A stretch of DNA of 64,000 bases from JAZSMJ01 sp045535815 (lineage in GTDB: Bacteria; Bacillota; Clostridia; Oscillospirales; CAG-272). Numbering within the stretch: the first letter of the stretch is position 1; every line of letters starts with the position of its first letter. Position numbers and translations under genes: made by a program. Shown piece by piece: positions 27,603 to 36,476 of this stretch. The stretch spans positions 15,704 through 79,703 of the forward strand of contig JAZSMJ010000010.1 of assembly GCA_045535815.1 (NCBI GenBank), written 5' to 3'. Below the pieces are notes generated by a model, which worked only from the letters and a program-made list of their open reading frames with translations, did no database searches and was not told the DNA's origin.

Positions 27603-29435
27603 TTACTTTATAAGGGGCATTTCGGTCATTCGAAGCTTTGCTCCGCCATAGGGAGCAAGCTTTATTTTTCGAGGAGCGCCTTTGGCCTTTCTTTCATTTG
27701 GTATCTCGGCACAGATGGTCTCAAATCTTTCCTGAATACCCCAATTTATCGGAACGAGATCGGCTTCAAGCGTAACTCTCGGAGCTTTTGATGAGAAGGG
27801 ATAGCAATCTCCTTCGTGATATTCCACCTTCAGCTCCTTTGAAGCGAAGCCGTATTCCCACTCGGATATAGGCTTCAATTCGTAATCGCAGTATGGGAAT
27901 TTTCTCTCAACGCCGTCGCGCGTATACTCACGCATAAGAGGTTGGTATTCTATCGGAAGCGAGAAGACCAGAGATCCGCATTTTGCGGTATAAAGCTGAT
28001 GAGGACGCCCCTCAAGCTTTGGAACGGTGTCGAAGGATATTTCAATAGTATCGTCTGTCCAGACCCGATCAAAATGGAGATCTCCTCTGAATAAGTGAAC
28101 GTTACCGTTTACCTTAACGTTTTTTGCAAACGACGGAATCCTTATGCTGAATTTGAACTTAACGGGACTGTCTGCTTTTATTTTATAAATAAAGCTGTTT
28201 TTGAACGGATATTCGGTAACGAGCTCTATGGAGATCGGCACTCCGTTCCATTTGGTATCAAGACTTGACGGGATGGGAAGCGCGTTTATAATTCCGTTTT
28301 TGCCTTTCATAAATGCACTAAGTGCAAATTTAGGCCAGCCCTGATTGAAGTTTGCAGTACAGCAACCAAAGTTTGGCTCAAGACCGAACAAATGCGACTG
28401 ACCGTTGTTGGAACCGAATATAGGGTTATTGAGCTGTTCAATACAGGCTATCTGATTGCTCAGCTGCAGATACTGATGTGTCCACATATCGTCGCTTATA
28501 GTTGCAGGAAGAGCGTTGAATGCAAGCACTTCAAGTCTTTCTGCCCATTTTTTATCTCCCGTATAGGCGTAAAGGAGCTCATATGAATACATTTGCTCAA
28601 CTACTGCGCAAAGCTCGGAGCCGTGAATCGGGCTGAGTCCTGCAAGGCACTCGTCACCTGTGAAGAGAGCAACTGGAGTTCCGTGATATTTCTTCAGAAT
28701 GTCGTGAAGTCTGTCAGCCTTACCCGTGTATTCTTGCCCGAGTATATCAGACGTAACCGCCTCATTTTTGAACATCATTCCGATATTAACGATATGCGTC
28801 TCAAATCTCCAGCGATTGATGGGTCTGATCCACTCAGAAGTGAAATCCTCGTAGTCGGCGCCCTGCTCACTCATTATGCGTGCAAGATCAAGTATCCATT
28901 CCTCACCGTATATCTCATAAAGCTTGTTTATTGCAGTGAACGCCTCAAACCAACGGTATTTGCCCCAGGCAAACAGTGAGATCTTGCCGTCTTTTAAAAG
29001 CTCATAATAGTTTTTCATGGTTCTGTACAAAACGTCGGGTATGCGCTGATCCTTTGAGCACTCATAGTAAACGGTCAGAACCTTGCTTATCAGCTGTACA
29101 GCCCATGTATCGTAAGATGCACGGGCTTCTTCAGAGCAGGGGCATATCCATCCGTCGCTTTGCTGACCTTCTATAATTGCATCTATGTAACGTTTTGCTC
29201 TTGCCTTCATACCTTCATCGTCAAGCAGATATGCAAGCGGTATAAATCCGTCGAGCCAATAGGGAACTCTCTCCCAACCCTCACAGTTACCGCCTATCCA
29301 GGCGCTGTCTCTGATATCGGGCCACATTTTGTCAAGATTTCCCGAAAGACCCTCTGCCTGTATCTTGAGCTGATCCTTCAGCCATCCGAGAGGCTTTATC
29401 TCATTTGTGGTATAAAAAGAATATTTTCCTTTCAT
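27603..29435 (-). CDS. GH127-like beta-L-arabinofuranosidase
   Basis: A 610-residue protein of the DUF1680/GH127 class, which removes beta-L-arabinofuranose from plant glycans. Start ATG 29435 (MKGKYSFYT) follows GGAG; the longer reading to 29465 has no site and would enter the palindrome. The (alpha/alpha)6 barrel shows GNCEGWERVPYWLDG. ELC in HGSELCAVVEQ and the CC pair in FGCCTANF match the Glu-x-Cys and Cys-Cys that bind zinc and supply the nucleophile in HypBA1. No signal peptide, so cytoplasmic. Divergent from an AraC regulator. Confidence 0.85.
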   Translation of the reverse strand: MKGKYSFYTTNEIKPLGWLKDQLKIQAEGLSGNLDKMWPDIRDSAWIGGNCEGWERVPYWLDGFIPLAYLLDDEGMKARAKRYIDAIIEGQQSDGWICPCSEEARASYDTWAVQLISKVLTVYYECSKDQRIPDVLYRTMKNYYELLKDGKISLFAWGKYRWFEAFTAINKLYEIYGEEWILDLARIMSEQGADYEDFTSEWIRPINRWRFETHIVNIGMMFKNEAVTSDILGQEYTGKADRLHDILKKYHGTPVALFTGDECLAGLSPIHGSELCAVVEQMYSYELLYAYTGDKKWAERLEVLAFNALPATISDDMWTHQYLQLSNQIACIEQLNNPIFGSNNGQSHLFGLEPNFGCCTANFNQGWPKFALSAFMKGKNGIINALPIPSSLDTKWNGVPISIELVTEYPFKNSFIYKIKADSPVKFKFSIRIPSFAKNVKVNGNVHLFRGDLHFDRVWTDDTIEISFDTVPKLEGRPHQLYTAKCGSLVFSLPIEYQPLMREYTRDGVERKFPYCDYELKPISEWEYGFASKELKVEYHEGDCYPFSSKAPRVTLEADLVPINWGIQERFETICAEIPNERKAKGAPRKIKLAPYGGAKLRMTEMPLIK

Positions 29436-29469
29436 TAAAAAAGCTCCATTCTGCCGCTTTGGCATTTAT

Positions 29470-29500
29470 TTGGTGTGGTATAATGATTATATCACACCAA
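29470..29500. promoter_or_regulatory. 31-bp near-perfect palindrome in divergent GH127/AraC promoter region
   Basis: TTGGTGTGGTATAAT, central G, ATTATATCACACCAA: 14 of 15 arm positions are symmetric. Both arms contain a TATAAT or TATAAC-like -10 box; on the minus strand GATATAATC sits a short way before the GH127 start. A protein bound here would cover the GH127 promoter. Confidence 0.6.
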
Positions 29501-29589
29501 AAATATCTTATTAATAGCGAAAACACAGAAAAACATTGCTAATATCACAATGATATGATAAAATATATTGGGAAAGGCAGGAATGATAT

Positions 29590-30372
29590 ATGTTTGGTAT
29601 AGATCTTAACGCAGCTCTTGAGTACAGAGCCGCGTCATTTCGATATTTTGAGCCCCACGAGCATCACGGAGAGAGGATATGTGCCGATGATGTTCTTCTT
29701 ATGGTTTTTGATGGAGCCTTGCGCTTTTGTGAAGACGGAGAAAGCTTTGAGCTTTTGGCAGGGGATTACCATATTCAAAAGCATAACTCATATCAGGCCG
29801 GACCTGTTGAGAGTGATAGTCCGAAGTACCTGTATGTCCATTTTTACGGTGAGTGGAGGGATAGTGCTTTTGCCCTGCCTCGAAGCGGAAGATTTTCGGT
29901 CGATGCCATGATGCCGGATATGAAGCGGATGGACAAATTAGTGTATAGCTCGTCAAGCACCGTGGATAAGCTGTCCGCATTTTACTCGATACTCTCCAAG
30001 CTTGCGGCATCGGATGAGGAAGCAGAGAGCGAGGGGGCAAGGATAGTGCGGGTACTCACCGAGGATATTACTAAAACAGTAACCCTAAGTCAGCTTTCAG
30101 AAAAATTTCACTATTCTAAAAATCACATAATCAATCTTGTGAAAAAGGAATACGGAGTAACACCTTGTGAATATCTGAAAAACGAGAGGGTGCGTTATGC
30201 GGCACGCCTTATGGAATCGACCTCCGCATCACTTGAGAATATAGCGGAAATGAGCGGATTTTCAGATTATACGAGATTTTTCAGAGCATTCAGAGACGTG
30301 TATGGAATATCTCCGAGAAAATGGCGTGAGAGAAAACAAAAGGAGCCTGCCAAGCTTCCTATTTTTATATAA
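29590..30372 (+). CDS. AraC-family transcriptional regulator
   Basis: A 260-residue regulator. Start ATG 29590 lies about 7 bp after AGGCAGGA. The N-terminal 110 residues fit a cupin sugar-sensing domain (HEHHGERICADDVLL; LLAGDYHIQKHNSYQAG). The C-terminal 100 residues hold two helix-turn-helix units, TLSQLSEKFHYSKNHIINLVKK and LENIAEMSGFSDYTRFFRAF, ending in the family's GISPRKWRE. By position it probably activates the divergent GH127-like gene in response to an arabinose-containing oligosaccharide, which is inference. Confidence 0.93.
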   Translation: MFGIDLNAALEYRAASFRYFEPHEHHGERICADDVLLMVFDGALRFCEDGESFELLAGDYHIQKHNSYQAGPVESDSPKYLYVHFYGEWRDSAFALPRSGRFSVDAMMPDMKRMDKLVYSSSSTVDKLSAFYSILSKLAASDEEAESEGARIVRVLTEDITKTVTLSQLSEKFHYSKNHIINLVKKEYGVTPCEYLKNERVRYAARLMESTSASLENIAEMSGFSDYTRFFRAFRDVYGISPRKWRERKQKEPAKLPIFI

Positions 30373-30387
30373 AAGATAAAAGCCTGC

Positions 30388-31431
30388 TTATGTAGGGTTT
30401 TTAATGTTTATCCTTGATGTCAGCGCATACAGTGCAAACGGAAGGGTATAGCAGACAAGGGCACGTATGAGAAGAAGCACCGCCGTGCTTTTTATGCCGT
30501 ATATCTGCATATAATGGGTTGCAAGCGTGAGAAACAGGCAGTGCGAGAGATATACCGAATAGGACGAGCGGTATACCGCAGAAATAAGCTTTTTGGTGTG
30601 CGTTTTTCCCATATCCGCAGTCCGTATACAGACGGTGAGCAGTATCAATATCGAAAGGGTATCGGATATCAGCTTGAAGTAATCTGCATTAATGAAATAT
30701 CTGCCGCTTTGTGTCTGATAATAGGTGAGGCAAACGAATAGAAGCACAAAAATCGAAGAGGGAACGATAAGTCCCTTGCTTTTGGCAAGATATTCACGAA
30801 TCCTATCGTAATGCTTACCAACGTAAAGACCGAGTGCCCAGAAGAAGATATAGGTCGGGAATATTCTGTCGGTGTAGAGAAACTGAATTCCGAAAAGCGA
30901 AAGAAGCGAGGGAAGCTTGAGCATTGCAAGAGATATCATAGCAGATATCGGCAGAGCGATATACCAGTGAACGTGCGATACTGCTGCCTTCCACAAGGGT
31001 AACAGCAGATAGAACTGCATAACCACAATAACGTAGTAAAAATGCGATGAGAGATTGCCGAGAAAAAGCTGTTTGATAAAGCCGACAGGCGAGGGCTCAA
31101 GATAGCCTATTGCAGTAAGAGCAATATAATATACGACGTAGAATATAACGTATGGAAGAAATATCTTATAAAGCCGTCTGATGATATACGATAGGTATAA
31201 AACGCTATTGCCTTCGGTCATACCGGACGCCATTTTCACGGCACCGCTGAAAAGAAAGGCGGGAACGACGAATGCGGACAGCTTCCAAGGAAAATATATT
31301 ATGAAAAACTGCCATGACGTGCGGTCAAGTGCTGTTATTCCCAAGGACAGAACGTGTATCAGTATAACGGCAAGACAGGCTATGGCGTTTAGAAAGTCAA
31401 GCTCGGTAAAACGCCTTTTTGCATCTGACAT
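30388..31431 (-). CDS. Acyltransferase 3 family membrane protein
   Basis: A 347-residue polytopic protein of the acyltransferase-3 (OafA/WecH/NolX-like) family, which O-acetylates surface glycans or exports acylated products. Start ATG 31431 (MSDAKRRFTELDFLN) follows GGAGGGAG. The signature is the N-terminal ELDFLNAIACLAVILIHV with His in the first helix, followed by about ten hydrophobic segments. No glycan biosynthesis genes adjoin, so the substrate is unknown. It runs convergent to the AraC gene, with only 15 bp between the stops. Confidence 0.88.
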   Translation of the reverse strand: MSDAKRRFTELDFLNAIACLAVILIHVLSLGITALDRTSWQFFIIYFPWKLSAFVVPAFLFSGAVKMASGMTEGNSVLYLSYIIRRLYKIFLPYVIFYVVYYIALTAIGYLEPSPVGFIKQLFLGNLSSHFYYVIVVMQFYLLLPLWKAAVSHVHWYIALPISAMISLAMLKLPSLLSLFGIQFLYTDRIFPTYIFFWALGLYVGKHYDRIREYLAKSKGLIVPSSIFVLLFVCLTYYQTQSGRYFINADYFKLISDTLSILILLTVCIRTADMGKTHTKKLISAVYRSSYSVYLSHCLFLTLATHYMQIYGIKSTAVLLLIRALVCYTLPFALYALTSRINIKNPT

Positions 31432-31527
31432 ATGTACTCCCTCCAATGCGTGTATCTCTGTATTGATTATAGTACAAAAACGTAAAAAGGTCAATAAAAT
31501 AATGAATACAGAATTTTCCGAAAATAC

Positions 31528-31556
31528 TTGACAATCGGGGACGTTTGTGATATTAT
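31528..31556 (+). promoter_or_regulatory. Promoter of tRNA-Arg
   Basis: TTGACA (31528-31533), 17 bp, TATTAT (31551-31556), about 22 bp before the tRNA 5' end. Confidence 0.75.
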
Positions 31557-31577
31557 AATTAAGTCCTTAATAGGAAT

Positions 31578-31653
31578 GCGCCCTTAGCTCAGCGGATAGA
31601 GTGCCCGGCTACGAACCGGTAGGTCAGAGGTTCGAATCCTCTAGGGCGCGCCA
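31578..31653 (+). tRNA. tRNA-Arg(ACG), CCA encoded
   Basis: Acceptor stem GCGCCCT pairs with AGGGCGC, discriminator G, encoded CCA. D-arm GCTC/GAGT, anticodon loop CTACGAA giving anticodon ACG, T-arm AGAGG-TTCGAAT-CCTCT. One anticodon-stem pair (C27 with T43) is mismatched. The ACG form, read after deamination to ICG, is the usual arginine tRNA for CGU/CGC/CGA codons. Confidence 0.95.
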
Positions 31654-31656
31654 ACA

Positions 31657-31699
31657 AAAAACAGAACTTTTGTCTGCCGACAAAAGTTCTGTTTTTGTT
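31657..31699 (+). terminator. Terminator after tRNA-Arg
   Basis: AACAGAACTTTTGTC, loop TGCC, GACAAAAGTTCTGTT, then a T-run. Confidence 0.85.
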
Positions 31700-31702
31700 T
31701 AT

Positions 31703-31873
31703 CCAAGCCGTAGGCTTGGCATATCATCATGCGTCAGCGTGTATATCATCGCCGTAGGCGTATATCATCAGCCGAAGGCTGTATTTCCTACGGCTTGATG
31801 AGATACAACACTTCGTGTTGATGATATACCGCAACGAGTTGCGAATGATATACAAGGCTTCGCCTTGATATAT
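31703..31873. repeat. Array of about seven small hairpins separated by TATATCATC spacers
   Basis: Successive units include CCAAGCC-GTA-GGCTTGG, CGCC-GTA-GGCG, CAGCC-GAA-GGCTG, CAACAC-TTC-GTGTTG, CGCAAC-GA-GTTGCG and AAGGC-TTC-GCCTT. Each is followed by a TATATCATC or GATGATATA spacer. Stem sequences differ while the pairing is kept. The array lies between tRNA-Arg and the ybaK gene. An ATCCACC-CAC-GGTGGAT hairpin follows at about 31907-31924. Confidence 0.8.
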
Positions 31874-31941
31874 TTACAAAAGAGTAATATAAGCATAGAC
31901 GGGATAAATCCACCCACGGTGGATGAAGTGTATGTGCTTTT

Positions 31942-32412
31942 TTATTCCGGTAATTTGCAAACGTCTACCCATTCGCTGCAGGCGGAGTATTTTTCAAGCT
32001 CATCTATGGTAAGCTCGATTGCGCTGTTACTGCTTCCGCAGGCAGGGAATACGGTGTCGTATTTCTTCAGAGATTCGTCAAGGTAGACCTTAACGCCGTC
32101 TTTTACCGCAAACGGACAAACTCCGCCTACCTTGTGGCCTATCATCTCCTCGGCTTCCTCGGGTGAGAGCATCTTTGCCTTGGTTGAAAATCTGTACTTG
32201 TATTTCTGATTGTCTATTCTTGCATCTCCGGCGCACACTATCAGTATCGGAGAGCCACCAACGTTAAATGAAAGCGTTTTTGCTATCCTTGAGCCCTCGC
32301 ATCCGAGCGCCTGAGCCGCAAGCTCGACGGTTGCGCTTGAAACGTCAAATTCAAGCACTCTGTCCTCCATACCGAATTCTCTGAAATATTCCTTTACCTT
32401 TTCTATTGACAT
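31942..32412 (-). CDS. YbaK/ProX-type aminoacyl-tRNA deacylase
   Basis: A 156-residue cytoplasmic protein of the YbaK/ProX/EbsC family, which hydrolyses mischarged tRNA such as Cys-tRNA(Pro). Start ATG 32412 follows AAGAGG. Family features: ALGCEGSRIAKTLSF with the conserved Lys, ILIVCAGDARID, MLSPEEAEEMIGHKVGGVCPFA (the GGVCPF motif) and the C-terminal FPACGSSNSAIELT. Stands alone with its own upstream terminator separating it from uraA. Confidence 0.92.
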   Translation of the reverse strand: MSIEKVKEYFREFGMEDRVLEFDVSSATVELAAQALGCEGSRIAKTLSFNVGGSPILIVCAGDARIDNQKYKYRFSTKAKMLSPEEAEEMIGHKVGGVCPFAVKDGVKVYLDESLKKYDTVFPACGSSNSAIELTIDELEKYSACSEWVDVCKLPE

Positions 32413-32475
32413 AATAAGACCTCTTGATCATACGTTTTTATATATTGTATCACAAACTAATATTTTTTTCAACAA

Positions 32476-32505
32476 AAAAGCTCCATTCGCTTGAATGGAG
32501 CTTTT
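32476..32505 (-). terminator. Terminator of pyrR-uraA unit
   Basis: AAAAGCTCCATTC / GAATGGAGCTTTT stem with a T-run on the minus strand, 17 bp after the uraA stop. Confidence 0.85.
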
Positions 32506-32521
32506 AAAAATTCGTTATGAA

Positions 32522-33904
32522 TTATTCAGCAGAATCTCTGCCCTTGGAAAGAATAAGATTTGTTATAATACCAAGGATAAGAGCACATGCTGTTGTGGTA
32601 ATGTAGATCTGACCTATTGCCATAGCCATTCCGCCTATACCTGTGATAAGGATTACGGATACTGTAAAGAGGTTTGCACTGTTTTCAAGGTCAACCTTCT
32701 GTATCATCTTGAGACCGGATACAGCGATAAAGCCGTAAAGTGTAACGCATACACCGCCCATTACGCAGCCGGGAATGGAATCGAGGAATGCAACGAAGGG
32801 AGAGATGAAGGAAACGAGTATTGCTATTATAGCGGTTGTTGTGATGGTTGCAACGGAAGCGTTCTTTGTGATAGCAACGCAACCAACTGATTCGCCGTAT
32901 GTTGTGTTGGGACATCCGCCGAAGAAAGCACCTGCTATAGAGCCTACTCCGTCACCGAGAAGTGTTTTGTCAAGACCGGGCTCTTCAAGAAGATCCTTTT
33001 CAATGATGGAGGAAAGGTTCTTGTGGTCTGCTATATGTTCAGCAAATACAACGAATGCAACGGGAATATAAGCAACTGCGATGGTTGCAAGATATGAAGG
33101 CTCAAATTCTCCGAAGCCCTTGAGAGCTGTTGCGAAAGTGAATTCGGGCAATGCAAGAAATGTCTTGAGACCGATTCCGCCTTCAACGAGTGCTGTGAAG
33201 GGAGCAAAATCAATTATCTGAATATCAACGTTGCCTGTTGCTTTTCCTATAAGCGTAAATACGAGAGCAACTGCGTAGCCTGCAAGTATACCAATGATGA
33301 AGGGTATAAGCTTTGCCATCTTCTTGCCGTAAACAGAGCAAAGAACTACAACTGCAAGAGTAACTATTGCGCAGATGAAGGATACCCAAAGAGTGGGAGA
33401 CATAGTAAAGTAAGAGGATGTACCGAAGGTAACCTTAGGACCGTAAGAGAATACGTCGTTTATAGCTGCTCCGGCAAGAGAAAGACCGATAAGAGCAACT
33501 GTAGGGCCTATAACAACGGGGGGCATAATCTTGTTTATCCAGCCGGAGCCTGCAAATCTGACAACAAGAGCAATGATAACGTAAACAAGTCCTGCAAATA
33601 TTGCACCGATTATGAGGCCGAGGAAGCCAAGAGACATGGAAACGCCACCGGCAAATGCTGCAAGCATCGGGCCGATGAATGCGAAGGAAGAACCGAGGAA
33701 TACGGGGCTCTTAAATCTTGTGAAAAGCTGATAAACGAGTGTTCCGACACCTGCTCCGAAGAGAGCTGCGGAAGCGGTCATACCGTTACCTACGATTGCG
33801 GGAACGGCGATTGTTGCAGCCATGATAGCAAGAAGCTGCTGGATTGCGAAAACGATCATCTGACCGAAACGGGGTCTGTCAGATACGTTGTAAATGAGTT
33901 TCAT
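32522..33904 (-). CDS. uraA: Uracil permease (NCS2 family)
   Basis: A 460-residue nucleobase:proton symporter. Start ATG 33904 follows CGGAGGAT. Family signatures are QQLLAIMAATIAVP near the N-terminus, FLGSSFAFIGP, the transport-loop region VFAEHIADH, and GCPNTTYGESVG. About fourteen hydrophobic segments. It lies 63 bp downstream of pyrR and behind the same attenuator, which supports uracil rather than xanthine as substrate. Confidence 0.93.
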   Translation of the reverse strand: MKLIYNVSDRPRFGQMIVFAIQQLLAIMAATIAVPAIVGNGMTASAALFGAGVGTLVYQLFTRFKSPVFLGSSFAFIGPMLAAFAGGVSMSLGFLGLIIGAIFAGLVYVIIALVVRFAGSGWINKIMPPVVIGPTVALIGLSLAGAAINDVFSYGPKVTFGTSSYFTMSPTLWVSFICAIVTLAVVVLCSVYGKKMAKLIPFIIGILAGYAVALVFTLIGKATGNVDIQIIDFAPFTALVEGGIGLKTFLALPEFTFATALKGFGEFEPSYLATIAVAYIPVAFVVFAEHIADHKNLSSIIEKDLLEEPGLDKTLLGDGVGSIAGAFFGGCPNTTYGESVGCVAITKNASVATITTTAIIAILVSFISPFVAFLDSIPGCVMGGVCVTLYGFIAVSGLKMIQKVDLENSANLFTVSVILITGIGGMAMAIGQIYITTTACALILGIITNLILSKGRDSAE

Positions 33905-33967
33905 AAAAGATCCTCCGTTAAAAATTATTTTTCTATATTTCGGCGGACAAAAACCGCCTAACAGAAA

Positions 33968-34513
33968 CTAAGTTATGCTGCGGTCCCAGATAGATACCGA
34001 ATCGGTTCCGTCAATTTCCGAGATGCGTACCGATACAAGCTCATTTTTTGAGGTTGGAATATTCTTTCCTACGTAATCGGGCTTCAAGGGAAGCTCTCTG
34101 TGGCCTCTGTCAACAAGCACCGCAAGCTGTATCGAAGCAGGTCTTCCGTATGAAAATACGGCTTCTATAGCGGCTCTTGCAGTTCTTCCGGTGTAGATAA
34201 CGTCGTCCACGAGAATGACGTTTTTATCTGCAATATCGCAGGGCATAAAGCAGTCGGAAGCACTCGGAAGCTCGGCCTCCTCGGAAAGATCGTCACGGTA
34301 AAGGGTGATATCAACGTATCCGACCGGAACGGATATACCCTCGAACTTCTTGAGGTTTTCGGCTATTTTTGAGGCTATCGGAAGCCCTCTGCGCTTGATT
34401 CCTATAAGCACGATCCCGTCATTTCCGCCGCTGCGCTCAATGATCTCGTGCGTGATCCTTGCAAGAGAGCGTGACATCGCCGCAGCATCCATTATCTCAG
34501 CCTTGAATCTCAT
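33968..34513 (-). CDS. pyrR: PyrR pyrimidine operon attenuator / uracil phosphoribosyltransferase
   Basis: A 181-residue phosphoribosyltransferase-fold RNA-binding regulator. Start ATG 34513 (MRFKAEIMDAAAM) follows GGAGGAG; the longer reading has no site. The PRPP loop is VILVDDVIYTGRTA. IGIKRRGLPIA, RDDL and VDRGHRELP are typical of PyrR. In this family UMP-bound PyrR binds a leader RNA hairpin and promotes termination. Such a leader lies immediately upstream, and the downstream gene is the uracil permease. Confidence 0.95.
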   Translation of the reverse strand: MRFKAEIMDAAAMSRSLARITHEIIERSGGNDGIVLIGIKRRGLPIASKIAENLKKFEGISVPVGYVDITLYRDDLSEEAELPSASDCFMPCDIADKNVILVDDVIYTGRTARAAIEAVFSYGRPASIQLAVLVDRGHRELPLKPDYVGKNIPTSKNELVSVRISEIDGTDSVSIWDRSIT

Positions 34514-34693
34514 AGCTCTCCTCCGAAAAATCAATAAAAAAGCCTTGCCTGCCGGCAAGACGTCAAAATGCGCACCAAAATATACCCTCGCTATGCGAGC
34601 GTGCGACCATATTATGCAAAATCTTACCGGTCTCTCTGTACCGCTTTAAAAATTTCCATTGATAATAATAACACAATATTAATAAAATGTAAA
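34514..34693 (-). promoter_or_regulatory. PyrR-type attenuator leader and promoter
   Basis: On the minus strand TTTACA (34693-34688), 17 bp, TATTAT (34670-34665) is the promoter. The 145-nt leader has GTACAGAGAGACCGGTA, resembling the PyrR-binding loop (CAGAGAGGC type), then a GCTCGC/GCGAGG hairpin, and near the gene GTCTTGCC-GGCA-GGCAAGGC followed by TTTTTT, a terminator. This is the layout of PyrR attenuation. The binding motif is matched by eye only. Confidence 0.7.
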
Positions 34694-34824
34694 TAGAATT
34701 ATCGAAAAAAATCAAATTTCGTCATAAAATACAAAAAAACGGTGTATTTTTATATCAAGTGTCAAACAGCTTGAAGGAGCACTGTTTTTTTAGCCATAAT
34801 GTTATTTTTATCGCATATTTACTA

Positions 34825-34853
34825 TTGATAAATTAACAGAAAAATGTTATAAT
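34825..34853 (+). promoter_or_regulatory. Promoter of first sugar-binding lipoprotein
   Basis: TTGATA (34825-34830), 17 bp, TATAAT (34848-34853), 45 bp before the start codon. The TTGCTAAAT operator seen upstream of the paralogue is absent here. Confidence 0.7.
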
Positions 34854-34898
34854 GACACCGAGGAAACCCACACTATATTTTGGAGGCTTAGCACTATT

Positions 34899-36407
34899 AT
34901 GAAAAAAGTGATTTCATTACTTTTACTCGCTTTGATCGTTTCTTTTTCTCTCGTGCTTGCGGCGTGCAAGGATGAGGCGGATACTCCCGTAGTGCCCGGA
35001 AATCAGAACGCATCTCAGAATGAGACAGAAAGCGGTACTCCCGAATCAGAAGGAGATCAGGCTTCAGAAGGAGAGACCTTTGCTCCGCCTACACTTCCCG
35101 ACGTCAGATTTGATAACCAGACCTTTACGGTTCTCGTTCGCCATAACGTTGATAACGACGGTAACGACATCTATGCCGACGTTGACTCGGGCGATACCTT
35201 AAAGGAAGCCGTTTATCAGAGAAATATGGTTATAGAAGAGAAGTACGGTCTCACCATCAAGGAGGTAGTTGCATCCGATAACGATATCAACTCCACCCTC
35301 TACAACTCTGTTATGGCAAATGAAAAGACCTTCGATATGGCAAATATGAACTTCCATCAAACGTATACGTCCGCACTTGAAGGCATACTCCTTGATATAT
35401 CGACCGACCTTGAATACGTCGATCTTGACAATCCCTGGTGGGATCACGAAACTAACTCTGACTTTACCATAAACAACAAGCAGTTTATGGCTATAGGAAA
35501 CGGAAACGTTGATGCAGTCAGAGGAACGTGGGCACTCATATTCAATAAAAATATCCTTGATAGCCTCGGATACGACGATCAGTATCTGTACGATCTCGTC
35601 CGTGAAGGCAAGTGGACTCTTGACGAGTATAGAAAGCTTACAAAGGGGTATTCAAGAGACCTTAATAACGATAATATAATGAATCACGAGGATCAATATG
35701 CCGTATCGGGTAACGGCGGCTCATTCTTTGGATTTATGATGAATTCGGGCGTACGTATACTCGATAAGGATGAAAACGACGAGCTCTATTTTATCGATAT
35801 AGATGATCGTACAAACGGTATTCTCATGGCTCTTAGCGATATTCTTTCGACAAAAAATGCATTCAACGTTGACAATATGAATCAGAATACCTCCGGCACG
35901 GGACAGATCTGGTGCGATACCTTCCGTGAAGGAAGATCGCTTTTCTTCTCCGAAAGCCTGAGAACTATAGAAAACTTCAGAGATATGGATGCCGATTTCG
36001 GTATCATTCCTCATCCGAAATGGACAGAGAGCGAGGATTACAGCACGTTTATCCATTGGTATATCGGTCAGTCGTTCTCAGTTCCGATGTCAGCTCCCGA
36101 CCTTACCAAGACTGCCATTATGATGGAAGAAATGTCCTATCTCGGAACGGATATGATACTTCCCGTATACTACTCAAGAGTTCTTGAGGGTAAGTATGCA
36201 AGAGACGAAGCGTCCTACGAAATGATTACCGAATACATAATGCCCAAGCGTATGTACGACGTCGGAATGGTAAGAGATATCGGAGGACTTTCGATGTCGC
36301 TCTACAGTCTGTTTATAAACGATGCGAATATATTTGCATCTACCTATAAGCGTACCGCAAGACAGATGGAGATAGCAGTTGAAGAGATAAACGAAGCATT
36401 CAGATAA
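34899..36407 (+). CDS. Extracellular solute-binding lipoprotein, paralogue 1
   Basis: A 502-residue exported lipoprotein. Start ATG 34899 follows TTGGAGG. The signal peptide ends in lipobox LAAC (Cys about residue 23), then an acidic Ser/Thr/Glu stalk (residues 25-65). The rest fits a type I-like extracellular solute-binding fold (FTVLVRHN; DTLKEAVYQRN; FREGRSLFFSESLRTIENFRDM), the class that feeds carbohydrate ABC importers. It is strongly similar along its length to the next gene. No permease or ATPase gene is adjacent, so its membrane partner must be elsewhere. Confidence 0.85.
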   Translation: MKKVISLLLLALIVSFSLVLAACKDEADTPVVPGNQNASQNETESGTPESEGDQASEGETFAPPTLPDVRFDNQTFTVLVRHNVDNDGNDIYADVDSGDTLKEAVYQRNMVIEEKYGLTIKEVVASDNDINSTLYNSVMANEKTFDMANMNFHQTYTSALEGILLDISTDLEYVDLDNPWWDHETNSDFTINNKQFMAIGNGNVDAVRGTWALIFNKNILDSLGYDDQYLYDLVREGKWTLDEYRKLTKGYSRDLNNDNIMNHEDQYAVSGNGGSFFGFMMNSGVRILDKDENDELYFIDIDDRTNGILMALSDILSTKNAFNVDNMNQNTSGTGQIWCDTFREGRSLFFSESLRTIENFRDMDADFGIIPHPKWTESEDYSTFIHWYIGQSFSVPMSAPDLTKTAIMMEEMSYLGTDMILPVYYSRVLEGKYARDEASYEMITEYIMPKRMYDVGMVRDIGGLSMSLYSLFINDANIFASTYKRTARQMEIAVEEINEAFR

Positions 36408-36411
36408 AAGC

Positions 36412-36446
36412 AAAGCTTCAATTCCTTAGGGGATTGAAGCTTTTTT
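36412..36446 (+). terminator. Terminator after solute-binding gene 1
   Basis: AAAGCTTCAATTCC, short loop, GGATTGAAGCTTT then TTT. Confidence 0.85.
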
Positions 36447-36474
36447 AATTTATGAACAAGAGTTCATAAATTAA
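36445..36474. promoter_or_regulatory. Perfect palindrome with 13-bp arms (operator candidate)
   Basis: TTAATTTATGAAC, spacer AAGA, GTTCATAAATTAA: every arm position is symmetric. It immediately follows a terminator and precedes the operator repeats of the second solute-binding gene, so it is not needed as a terminator itself. Confidence 0.5.
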
Positions 36475-36476
36475 AT

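Noticed and set aside
31703..31873. CRISPR array
   Set aside because: Units are short self-complementary stems of differing sequence with 8-10 bp spacers, not conserved repeats with 30-bp unique spacers, and no cas genes are present.
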